From the NCBI GenBank assembly GCA_004519485.1, contig CP038119.1:372001-436000 (forward strand): DNA of 64,000 nt. The letters run 5' to 3'. Shown here piece after piece: positions 45,543-55,900 of the stretch (its first letter is position 1; each line of letters opens with the position of its first letter). The DNA comes from Nannochloropsis oceanica (taxonomy: Eukaryota > Sar > Eustigmatophyceae > Eustigmatales > Monodopsidaceae). The notes beneath the pieces were generated by a model. That model did not search any database. It saw nothing but the letters and a program-made list of their open reading frames with translations, and was not told the DNA's origin. The translations under genes and the position numbers were made by a program.

Positions 45543-46404
45543 GTGCGGGAAGAAGGCTGGGGAGGTAGATTGGGAGGAAGGGAGGGAAGAAAGCTAAGAT
45601 GAGCGTCGCGGAAATTAGTCAGAAGACTTAGCTAGGGAGAAAGAGGGGAACAAATAAACAGACACTCTTAAGGTTTTCAGTGAAAGAGTTATCAAAGATG
45701 CAGACAGAGAAAGAGTGGACCAATCACTTGACATGTACATGTACTTCGTAATCTTCCATAGTTGTTGTCAAATGTAGGAAAGAGAGACAGAAAGCCTCTA
45801 ATCGGGCATTTCGGAAGATTAAGGACATCTCTTTGTACTTCACTAGTTTATATAAGACAAATCACATAGAGAGAGACCCGCACGCAAAGGGTACGCAAAC
45901 GCTTAGACTAAAAGTATATACACGCATGCATAGCAATAGACATATAGCAGAATCACGCTCATCGCAGCAAATACGCGAGGAGACGGCGGACAAACATACG
46001 TTGATATCTCCCCTCTTCTCGTATCATATCAGCGCATGGCCTGGGGTGCTCGCCCCAGGCATTGCAGCCAGATACCAGAGAGGGACGCCTGAAGAGAGAA
46101 GCCGTGATTACCACACATGAACAAAAGGTCACTGGAGACACACGGGTTCTCTCATACTACATAAAGAGCTAGCTATCTGATCTCATTCAATCTATATACA
46201 TTTGCACCTTTGCTTTTGTTTTGGGGTTTCCTGACTTCTTCGCTGACATGGATGCATGTACAGAGTGTGTCTTTTATCCAGAAAGGAGCGGTTGCGTTCA
46301 GGGCGAGAAAACCTATGAATATCTGAGAAATTCCAGCGATAATTCCTTAAAGAGAACGAAGGTCATGAGGAGCCAAGGCAGTGGGTGGTGCAGGGCACAG
46401 CGTG
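45543..46404. other. AT-richer spacer after the MORN gene
   Basis: 3' UTR and intergenic DNA; no open frame with a recognisable domain. Confidence 0.35.
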
Positions 46405-46856
46405 AGACAAGACAGGTGTGACGCTTTGCGCGGAGTGTCGGCCTGCTTCGGCATGCTTTATACCAAAATGTGGCAGGTGATGCGGATGCTTACTACTTAT
46501 ACTAAGTTGCCTCCCCTCTGACGAGGTCAGAGGGGGATAAAAGAGTTTTGTCCCCCTCATCCTAGCCCTGTATGGGCCATCCGAGGACTTTGCTGGTAAA
46601 AAACCTGTCAAAGCCACAAGAAACCTCGGATAAATAAGGGAAGAGTATACAACAATAAATTGTTGGAAGGCATTCCCCCGTGTGCAATCCTGAGAAGAGG
46701 CACGCTTGGGCTCGGGTAGGGGGCATTTTTCGGGGGACTAGTTTGCAGGCGATAATTTTAGGACTGTAGGAAACTACCGGAAAAAGAAATAATAAACGTC
46801 ATCCGCCACTTTGCACCTTCACGCGCAAAAAAGCGCCCAATGTGGTTGGCATTCAC
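46405..46856 (+). repeat. Dispersed repeat copy 1, ~440 bp, unclassified
   Basis: It matches copies at 50440 and 52190 along its length. Shared landmarks in order include GCGCGGAGTGTCGGCC, GTGGCAGGTGATGCGGA, CACTTATACTAAGTTGCC, CCCTCCTAGC-CTGTATGGGC, TGTTGGAAGGC-TTCCC and AATCCTGAGA-GAGGCACG. There is no coding capacity and no clear terminal repeats. The three copies differ enough to be old. Confidence 0.75.
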
Positions 46857-47001
46857 CCCACACTTATCTTAAATATGAATATATTTCTCTATCTCATTAT
46901 ACAGGTTGAGACTGTTAGCTGGGAGGAAACAAGGAAGGAAGGAAGGAAGGAAGGACGAACGCCATTGTTTTCTTCATCATCACCCGCACACAGTCCGTCT
47001 C

Positions 47002-47679
47002 ATGAAGGTCAAGATCCAAAGGTAAGTTTTGTGGTGGGCTCGCTCTGGATGGCGCTTACGAGACGAGTTGTAGTGAATATTATTATTCACGGACATCTGA
47101 TCGGGTGCCTTCCGTTGTCCAACTCAACTGACCTCCCTTTTCCCCATTTTCGACCATTCCCGTGTACCTCGACCCCCGACATAGGTGGCATGGCGTGGCC
47201 ACCTGGCGGTGGGATGTCAACGATGAGCGCTGTGGCATTTGCTACACGGCATTCGAAGCCTGTTGTCCGGATTGCAACATTCCCGGGGATGACTGCCCGC
47301 CGGTGTGGGGTCGGTGCAACCATGCCTTTCACATGCACTGCATCATGAAGGTACGTGAATGAATGAGGAGAATGGAAGCAGAACGCACGGAAGCGCTTCG
47401 AAAAGGTGAATGATGGATATACAGGTAGAATGCACATATCACTGGCATATACAGCAGTGAAAAAATACGGAGAGAGGGGGAGAGAGAGCAGCACATCAAC
47501 ATAATGAACTTTTGTGGCACTTTCCTCCGACCTGTCCCTTTTTTGCTTCTTGGATTCTACATTTCTTTCTTATTCTTCTTTGTCCTTCTTGATAACTCAC
47601 ACAGTGGCTCAATAGTCAGGCGAACGCCAATAAACAAACCTGCCCGGCCTGTCGTCAAAAATGGGAGTTTCGTGGCTGA
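47002..47679 (+). CDS. APC11: Anaphase-promoting complex subunit 11 (RING-H2)
   Basis: APC11 is the catalytic RING subunit of the APC/C ubiquitin ligase and drives cyclin and securin destruction in the nucleus. Exons are 47002..47021 (MKVKIQ-R), 47185..47350 and 47605..47679, joined AG|G and phase 0, giving 86 aa (human 84). The Cys/His ligands are all present: CGICYTAF, CCPDC, DDCPPVWGRCNHAFHMHCIM, then KWLNSQANANKQTCPACRQK and WEFRG-stop. The first exon has only 20 bases; it starts MKVKI exactly like the human protein, and this fixes the start. It converges on the cysteine protease gene. Confidence 0.95.
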
Positions 47680-48155
47680 GAGGCGACAGCACTTGTGAAT
47701 GAAAAGTAAAGGAAAAATAAATGAACAGCGTCGAAAAAGACAAATCTACTGAAAAGTATTCAATAGTTTAACGTACCGATGTCTCACGTCTGCTGCCGCT
47801 GCTGCGGTGGTGGTGGAAAAAAGAGATTGAAAGGAAAAGGTAGAACCGCCTGTACATAATTACATGGAAGAGCTGAAGAGCAACGAGGATGAGGGGGAAA
47901 AAAAAAGGAAAAGCACAAAGGCGGTGGTAGCAGACCAGAAATGTACGCACATGCGCACATTTCCACCAATCCTTTTTTATTTTAATTTTTGGTTTAAAAA
48001 AAGTAACGAGAGATCCTTGTCGCTTTACACATCGAGCTGTGCCGTGCCTCTGCTTCTCTTCTCTACCCTCTCGGCAGCTTTTTACACAAAACTCTCTTCT
48101 GGGAAATATCAATAAAATTGGAGACATCACATTTATTTAATGATTCATTTGTTTC
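47680..48155. other. Convergent 3' spacer APC11 / cysteine protease
   Basis: 476 bp, AT-rich, with AATAAA-like sites near both 3' ends (for example AATAAA at 47715 and, near the protease end, TTTATT at 48131). No gene. Confidence 0.4.
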
Positions 48156-50106
48156 TCACACCGCCCCGTACTTTGATTCCTCCCCTCCCCCATCTCCCAA
48201 CGCTGCTTCCTCTCCCACCTCCTCCCTCCCCCTCATCCCTCTCCTGTTCCATACCCGCTGATACCCTTGCCCGGTAGCAGTAGTAGCACCAGCAGCAGCA
48301 GCAGCAGTAGCAGCAGTAGGAGCAGTGGTAGGAGGCGTGGAGCTGTCAACAGGCCGTGCATAAAAATAGACTGCACACAGCACAAGCAGCATCGATCCCC
48401 CTACTCCCATCAGAACACGCTGCACCCACTCAGGCAACAAGGAAGCAAACGGTCCGTCATCGTCAATACTACTCGGGTCCGTCGTTCCTCCCCCGTCCTC
48501 CCCCCCTCCTCCTCCCTTATCACCAACGCCCTTCTTCTGGTATTTCCTTCCACCTTCTTCCCTTCTCCTCGCCTGCAACCACGCAGTCACATTCCCTCCA
48601 TAAGCCCCCACTGGCACCGACGGTGCCAATGCCATCCCACACACTCCAGGATCCCCCCGTCCCTCACTCCTTCCTTCCCTCCGTCTAATGCGCACATACC
48701 CCCCCTCCCCCCACTCCTTTCCCCATGAATTCTTACACCGCCAGTACGGCAAGCCTGTTTTCTCATCCCTTCCGTACCCCACCACCACCAGTGCATGGTT
48801 CAAGACCACCGTCCCTCCCTCCCTCCCTCCCTCAATCTCGTCATCATAGACCCCACCAGAGTAAAACAAGAACGACCTCTTCTGACCTGCCACACCAACC
48901 GCAACAGGCTGAATCGCGAGCGCTTTCATTATTCCATCCTCATCGCAGGCCCGGAGAATTTTGTATCCCTTTATCGAGCTCACACTGTCTACTTCCCGCA
49001 GCTGACACTGTTGCTGCTGTCCGTGGTAAGGGTAAGAGGCCGCTGATGCTAACCCATGCTTTCTCACCCACCCGAAGGACTCAATAGGGTTACCCCCCAT
49101 ACAGCCCGCATTCCAGCTTGTATCACAATCAAGGAGCTCTTGGGCGGAAAGGGGGGTGAGTGGCGCATGCGTAGCAATGGCGACAGCTGACTCCACGACG
49201 GACGCACTGACGATCGACCAGCACCCCCCACAATGTCCCTGATTTATAGGAGGGGACACCACGGAACGACCTAGAGGGTTGAGGCTGGCGATGCTCCAGT
49301 CTAGTTGCGAGGGGAGGGAGGATCTGCCAGGAGGGGGGGACGAAGGGAGGGGCCGCAGGTGGGAGAGGGCGGAGACGGGGCGGTAGAGGAAGGAGGGATC
49401 GTCGAAGGTGGTTGCTGATGCTGTTGTCGCTCCTGCTGACTGTAACCCATCATGGTATTTACTCTTCTTACCCTTTGACAAATCAGAGTGCTCCATACCT
49501 GGGCCCATGCTGCTGCCCCTGTTGCTGCTACTGCTGTCCTTCATTACGTGCTTATCCTCGTTCTCGTCCTCGACCCATCCCTCCCCCTTGTCCTTCTTGG
49601 CTGTGCCCAGGAAAGAAGTCCATGAAAATGACGAGGAAAAATATGTCTGGATTTGCTCTGGACTCCAATCGCTGAAGTATGAGTGCTTGACGGTGAAGGT
49701 GGGAAGAAAGGAGGAGGAGGAGGAGGAGGAGGATGAGGGTGAGGATGACTCGGATAGGGTGGAGGGAGAGCGCGGGAAGTTCTGCAAGTAGTTGTCGGAC
49801 TGTACAAAATGCTGGAATGCTGTCTCTTTCTCGGCAAGCGATCCAAATGTCTAGGAAATAGTGGGATGGGAGTGAGTGTGAGTGGGTGAGAAGGGGGTGT
49901 CAACTTCGGCTCGTCTGTCAAGAGTGCGACATGAATCTTGCATGACGTTTGCGTTTTCCTCCTCATTTGTCCTCACACATCAAGCTTACTTTGCCAAATT
50001 CCCTCACATAGCGCTCGTAGCGCTCCCACATATGCGTCTCAGCGACAACTGCTCCCCAACCACGGCAGAGGACGGGCAGCAGCAGGAAGAGGACGAGGAG
50101 CGGCAT
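48156..50106 (-). CDS. Papain-family (C1A) cysteine protease with C-terminal membrane anchor
   Basis: A cathepsin-type endopeptidase of the secretory or lysosomal route. Exon 1 is 50106..49990 (39 codons) and exon 2 is 49850..48156, giving 603 aa. A signal peptide (MPLLVLFLLLPVLCRGWGAV) is followed by an I29-type propeptide (MWERYERYVREFGK, then AFQHFVQSDNYLQN across the splice) and a Ser-rich spacer. The mature part shows the Gln and nucleophile Cys in NQGHCGGCWSIVSA, AQELLDCD, GCMGGNP, the His in LNHALVVVGYG and the Asn in KNSWGKEWGEGGYV. An EGGREGG insert sits just before the His block. After the domain, a Gly/Asp-rich linker leads to one transmembrane span (MGVGGSMLLVLCAVYFY) and a cytosolic tail, which is unusual for papains. 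Confidence 0.92.
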
Positions 50107-50439
50107 TTGTAGAGGGGGGGTTGAAGGCTCTGGGTCCTCCTTCCTCCTTCTTCGATTCCCCCTCTTCCACCCCGAGCCTGTGTGGCGGATTAGTGCAAGA
50201 AAGCGAGAACGCCGTCGATAAGAATGTGATTATTGAGCGGTGTGGGTCTTGTAGAGCAGTTGTGAATGAAGAAGGGATGCTAATGACAAGTTGAGATGAG
50301 GAGGTTTGCATCGCCTATCGTTTTCTCGGAATATATTTCAAATTAAGAAAGGTACACACATAATACACACATATATTATGTATTATTAAGATGGAGATTT
50401 CATTATTCTGAGGAGTACTATAGCGAGATCTCGAGCATA
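50107..50439. promoter_or_regulatory. 5' region of the cysteine protease gene
   Basis: Promoter-side spacer, also upstream of repeat copy 2. No other feature is supported. Confidence 0.35.
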
Positions 50440-50875
50440 CAAGACAAGACAGACGTGACGCTCTGCGCGGAGTGTCGGCCTTCTTCGGGATGCTTATGAA
50501 TAAACGTGGCAGGTGATGCGGACGCTTACCACTTATACTAAGTTGCCTTCCCCCTGACCTCCTCTTTTTCCCCCCTCCTCCTAGCTCTGTATGGGCGATA
50601 AAAGGACTTTACTGATAAAACATCTGTCAAAGTTATTGAAATCTTGGCAGAAATAAGAGAATAATATGCAGCATTTTTTTGTTGGAAGGCTTTCCCTCGT
50701 GTTGTAATCCTGAGAGGAGGCACGATTATGTAAACACTTGCGTTTGCATTTGTCTGCGGATAGCTTCCACGCGGTAATTTTATGATCATAGGATTATAAA
50801 AAGCTGTCCCCAGGGTACACTCAAAAGAAAAAAGACACAAGGCAGGTCAAGTCCTAATGTGCTTAGCATTGGGAT
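50440..50875 (+). repeat. Dispersed repeat copy 2, ~440 bp
   Basis: Same family as 46405-46856. It ends about 95 bp before the first recognisable exon of the damaged-looking bZIP gene, so it may lie in that gene's 5' region. It is non-coding. Confidence 0.75.
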
Positions 50876-50968
50876 GCAGCGCTCAAAACGTCTTCTCCCC
50901 TCCCTCCCTCCCTCCCTTTCTCCCTCCCTCCCTCTCCCCCTCTTTCCCTTCCTCTCCATACGCCCAAG

Positions 50969-51889
50969 CCTGCGGATGACGTCTTAAACTGGCTCTTGGT
51001 GAATGCCGACAGGCATCAATGCAGGGGGGATGGATTTCTTGGGTAGGGAGGGAGGGAGGGAGGGAGGGAGGGAGTAAGTTAGAGGGAGGACAGGAGACGC
51101 GAGGCATACCGTTCTGTCATTGGCACTGGTCTGGAAAAACTTCGTTTCTGCTTCCCTCCTTCCCTCCCTCCAGGAGGAGTGGTGAGTGCATGTAAATCTC
51201 AGTACAAAGAGAGAGTCTGCCCGGGAGTGCCTACTCTTCTCATTTATCATATCATACACACACACACACACATACACACACACACATACACACACACATA
51301 TATATATACATATATAAGTATACACACGCATAACCCCCCCACCCCACACACATATATATACATACATACATGCACATGACATACATTTAATACAACACAT
51401 ACACACACATACACATATCAATACAGAGAGTCTGCCCGGGAGTGCCGACGGCGACAACGGGCACATGTGGAGGAGCTGGCTTCGAGGGTATCGACGCTGC
51501 AGGTAGAGGGCGGGCGGGAGGGAGAAAGGGTGGGAGGGATGGAGGGATGGAGGGCGGGAGAGATGGCGGGAGGGAGAAATGGCGGGAGGGAGGGGTGAAG
51601 GGGGGGAGGGCGAGATGACGGGAGGGAGGGGGGGAGGGCGGTAGGAAGAGATGGCGGGAGGGAGATTTTGCTCTGTCCGCGATTCTTCGTACTGATCCTT
51701 CTTCCCCTTTTTCCTCCCTCCCTCCCTCCCTGGCTCCCTCCCTCCATTCCTTCTTCCTTCTACCAGGCCGACAATCGCCGCCTACAGATCCAGCTGCAGT
51801 CGGTACAGCAGCGTGTCAAGGAGCAGGAGAAGCAGAAGCTCTGCATGGAGAGCGAGATGGAGGAAATGCTTCAGAAGGAGGAAAAGTAG
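50969..51889 (+). CDS. bZIP-type gene, 5' end missing, core exon split by an insert
   Basis: Three exons can be joined in frame: 50969..51042 (PADDVLNWLLVNADRHQC, ending FLG), 51427..51502 (ESARECRRRQRAHVEELASR, then VSTLQ) and 51767..51889 (ADNRRLQIQLQSVQQRVKEQ, ending LQKEEK-stop). ESARECRRRQR is a bZIP basic-region half and the leucines continue at heptad spacing. The usual N-terminal half of the basic region is incomplete: a first copy of the exon start (TKRESAREC) lies at 51204-51230 and the matching rest at 51425, with a microsatellite-rich insert between. No start codon exon was found; repeat copy 2 lies just upstream. It could be a pseudogene or a gene with rearranged 5' exons. Confidence 0.5.
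51210..51446. repeat. 22-bp direct repeats flanking a CA/TA-rich insert
   Basis: AGAGAGTCTGCCCGGGAGTG(CC) occurs at 51210-51231 and again, identical, at 51425-51446. The 193 bp between them is mainly (CA)n, (TA)n and related dinucleotide repeats. The unit lies inside a bZIP exon. Confidence 0.85.
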
Positions 51890-52049
51890 GAGAAGGGAGA
51901 GGGAGAAAAGAGGAAAGGGTACGAGGAGGAGGGGAAAGGGAAGGAGGAGTTGGAGGATGAGGAGGAGGAGGAGGCGGAGGATGAGGAGGAGGAGGCGGAG
52001 GAGGAATAGGAGGAGGAGGAGGAGGAGAAGGAGGCGGCGGAGAAGGTCA
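51890..52049. repeat. (GGA)n purine-rich tract
   Basis: Almost pure GGA/GAG purine sequence downstream of the bZIP stop; non-coding. Confidence 0.6.
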
Positions 52050-52520
52050 CGGACGGGCCATCTGAGGACTATACTGGTACGACACCTGTGAACAGTTCAG
52101 GTCTCGGGACGGCAATGGGGCACGTAACATCCTACGGGTGTAGAAGTTTGGTCCGTGGAGAAGCTCGTCCCCATGATCTCCGGTTTGGTCAACCGCGGCA
52201 GGATATACGGACAATGTCTGTGTAGCCTCCCCGCTAACCTCCTCTTTTATCCCCCTCATCTTTCTCCTCCTCGCCCTGCGTGGGCCGTCCGGGGGCTTTG
52301 TCTGATGAAAAACTCTATCAAAGTCGCTAGAAAAACTCGGAATAAGGGGTGAATAGGCAACATTTTATCGTTGAAAGGCTCCCCCTCGAATGAAAGTCCT
52401 AGAGGACGTCAGGTTGCATGCGATAGTTCTATAGGAGTGTAGGATAACGGCAGAAAAAAGAACTATGTAATTATCTTCTTCCAGACTTCCAGACTCCGTT
52501 CCTTTTCGTGCAAAACCATA
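52050..52520 (+). repeat. Dispersed repeat copy 3 with an extra partial unit in front
   Basis: The main copy runs ~52190-52520 (CCCCCTCATC, CCTGCGTGGGCCGTCCG, CTCGGAATAAGGG, GTTGAAAGGC, GGCAGAAAAAAGAA). In front, ~52053-52106 (GGGCCATCTGAGGACT, then TGGTACGACACCTGTGAAC) repeats the central GGGCCATCCGAGGACTTTGC block of copy 1, so part of the unit is duplicated here. It is the most diverged copy. Confidence 0.6.
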
Positions 52521-52974
52521 TCGCGTTTCGCAACTGAAAATTACAAAGGGAGGCGTCGTGCGCGTGAGGAGAAGAGAGTCATCTCGTCGTCCCCCAGCTA
52601 TAAACACCTAACCCATGAAGACATCAACCACAAAGCACCGCATCGTAAACTATTGTGGGCTTGAACGATATAACAAAGGTGCCCCAATTGCAGAAAAAAT
52701 GAGCCTCCCGCCGCCGGTCGTCGCATGTCGACCTTTGTTCAATGAACATATATCTTTCTGCCGTTGCGTTTGTGCCGATGGCTACTGACGGGACTTCATG
52801 TCACATTCATATGTCTGTTATAAGTGTATACATATTTGACCATTGACTCGCTTGTACAGCGACTGCAGCATCTAAGTCCTCTACTTTCTGGCCTGCCAAC
52901 ATACTTGAAGGCGTTACTTTTTCCCCTTCCCGGGTAGACCGCTCGGTCGATCGGCATCGCTTACTTGGCAAGCT
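52521..52974. promoter_or_regulatory. 5' region of the P-type ATPase gene
   Basis: About 450 bp with no gene; presumed promoter and 5' UTR. Confidence 0.35.
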
Positions 52975-55900
52975 ATGTCGTCAAGCACCTACCGTCACTT
53001 ATCCGTACGTTTCTTTGTTGGTCTTGGTCGAGGACTTCCTTGCAGCACGGCCGGGGAAGCTTTAACAGGGGTCTGGATAGACCCTTATGTGTGCAGAATT
53101 TCTCACGCAACAAGCGGGACAGTAAACATGGAATTTCGCAGGTGGAGGACCACTGAATCTAAGCGTCTAAATCATGCGTCGTCGCCCCTCCATTTAAAGC
53201 TATCCTGCCGGCGGTTGCCACGGCCTCCTTGTGGTAACGGGGACATATTTATGCATTCACAAGTGCATGCTTGACGATTTTTCCCCTCTTTCTTCCCTCC
53301 TTTGCTGCTCAACAACAGAGTAGAACCAAGCAAGACGCAGACCTCACGCTCCAAGTCGACAAACTATTCAAAGCCATGGCGAATAAATTCGAGGCCGAAG
53401 TGGACGTAGAGATGGGGTCCAACGGCAATGTAAAGAACAGCCAAGTGGTCACAAGCCCGCAAGACATTATGGTCAAGCCTTATTTTGCCACGGTCGACCA
53501 GGTCACGGCCTACTACAATGTGAGGAGCAGAGCAGGGGGAGAGGGGGAGATGGAGGGAGCGTAGGAACAGGGAGGACGGGAAAAGGGAGGAGAAGAGAAA
53601 AGGATTAGCGAGGAAGGGTGTTCCATCAATTTCCCCCGATCGTATAGTTTTTTTTTAATGCCAGGCCCTCCAAGGATATCCACGTGACTTTGCCTCCTCT
53701 TTTGTGTGGCACGACAACTCAGTATACAGGCCTCCTCACACCTTCCACTGTGCGAACGCTATATAAAATTCACCCACCCTCTTTTACTTCCTTCCTTTCA
53801 TAGACCTCCATCGTATCTGGTCTCCTTCCTGTTGATGTAGAGGGGCGTCGCGCTGTCTTTGGACGCAACGCTCTTAAGGGTAATCGTTCAGTGAACCCCT
53901 TCCTTCTCTTCCTCTCTCACTTGTTCAACGTCATGTCGATCATTCTGATGATCGCCGTGGCTTTAGCCCTGGCGGTGGAGGAGTGGATCGAGGGAGGGGT
54001 GATAGCCCTCATCGTAGTGCTCAACACGTGCGTGGGCTTCTACCAGGTACTGAGGGAAGCAGGGAAAGGAGGGAGGGGAGAAAGGAGGGGCAAGAGTTTG
54101 AGAGACGTCAATCCTCCATTCTTATCAATTTACGTCCTTAATTTTGATCTCTCCCTCTCACTGTCTCTCCCCCTCCCACTCTCCCACTCTCTCCTTGGCC
54201 ATAGGAGTACAGCTCTGAACAAACCATGCAGGCCTTGCGCCGACTCAGCTCGCCCATGGCCCGCGCCGTGCGGGAAGGAACTGTCGTGGAGGTGAGGAGG
54301 GAGGAAGGATAGGAAGGACAGGAGGAAGTCAGGGAGGGCGTGTAGCACGTCCGGGTCGATGCCACTGTTGCGAATGCACTGGAGGTAGAAGAGGATCAAG
54401 GTTATTTCGGTGTTGCTGCGTCAATGACAGTCCCTCCCTCCCTCCCTCCCTCCCTCCCTCCCTCCCTCCCTCCCTCCCTCGCCCCCCCTGCAGGTCCAAG
54501 CCGACGAGCTCGTGCCTGGCGACATAATTCACCTGAAGGAGGGAGACCAGGTACCCGCGGACGTGCGCGTGATCAGTGTCGTGGCCTTCAGTGTGGAGGA
54601 GGCGATCCTGACGGGCGAGAGTGTGGCCGTGACCAAAGTGGTGGAGCCCATGAGGTAAAGGCGGGAGGGAGGGAGGGACGGAGGGAGGGAAAGTGGGAGG
54701 CATAGGGGTGCATGCGTTTCGGGCATCTTGGTCTCATGCGCATTCCCTGACATGAGACGCACCCCCTCGCACTATTTCTAGCACTGACGGGAAGACCGCG
54801 GCCCAGAGGCAGGAAGCCACCTTGGGAGTGGGCGACCGGAAGAACATGGCTTTTTTCGGCTGTGTCGTCGCTCGAGGCCGCGCCCTGGCCATCGTCACGG
54901 CCACGGGCATGAAGACCGAGCTGGGGCAGATTGCGCAGAGCATTGGGTTCGTGCCCGCCCGCCCGCCCGCCCTCCCTCCCTCCCTCCCGCCCTCCCTCCC
55001 GCCCTCCTTCCTTGCTTCCTCTGAACGACTCTCCATTCGACTCTCCACATTACTTCTTTTGCATCCTTCCTCCCTCCCTTCTTCCCTCTTTCCCTCAGGG
55101 AGAGAAGCAGCGGCAAGACCAACTTGCAGCACCAGCTCGAGCTATTGAGCATCGGACTCTTCCTCTTTTCGATCCTCCTGGGTCTCATTGTCATTGCCGT
55201 CAACAAATTCAGGTGGGCCTTCCCTCCCTCCCTCCCACCCTCCCACTCATCCACACCTTCAAGCACAAGTCCTGACTCGAGCTTGCTGCCTAGCTGCTTC
55301 CTTCATCTCGCTAATATCTCACCCTCCCGCCCTCCCTCCCTCCCTCCCTCCCCCCCTCAGCTTCAAGCACGAGACGTTGCTCTACGCCATTGCCCTGGCC
55401 GTCTCCATCATCCCAGAAGGTCTCGTGCCTGTCATGACCCTCTGCATGTCCATCGGTAAGAAGGGTGGGAGGGAGGGATGGAGGGAGATAGGAAGTGAGG
55501 GAGGGAGGGAGGGAGGGAGGGAGGGTATGGCTCTCATCCCTGAGGGCCTCGTGCATCTGTGACTCTCTGCATGTCCACTTTGAGGAGGAAGGGGAGAAGG
55601 GAGGGAGGGAAGGAAGGAGAAAAAGCTGATCCATGACGCCATTGTGCTCGGGGTCTCTGCCATTATTGGAGGCCAGGTCTGCATCCCAATCATCGAAAAG
55701 CCCTCTCTCCCTGCCACCCTTCTTGCCTCTCTTCCTTCTTCCCTTCGTCCATCCCGTCGTCATGCAGCAGATCGCCCTTCCTCCCTCCCTTCCTCCTCCA
55801 AAGTGTGCGCACCACTGGCTCACCACTCACCTTCCCTCCCTCCCTCCCTCCCTCTCTTCCTCCCCCTCAGGCGTCCGCAAGATGGCCGATGCCCGGACGA

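Noticed and set aside
51251-51420. Short Thr/His/Tyr-rich open frames
   Set aside because: They are translations of CA/TA dinucleotide repeats.
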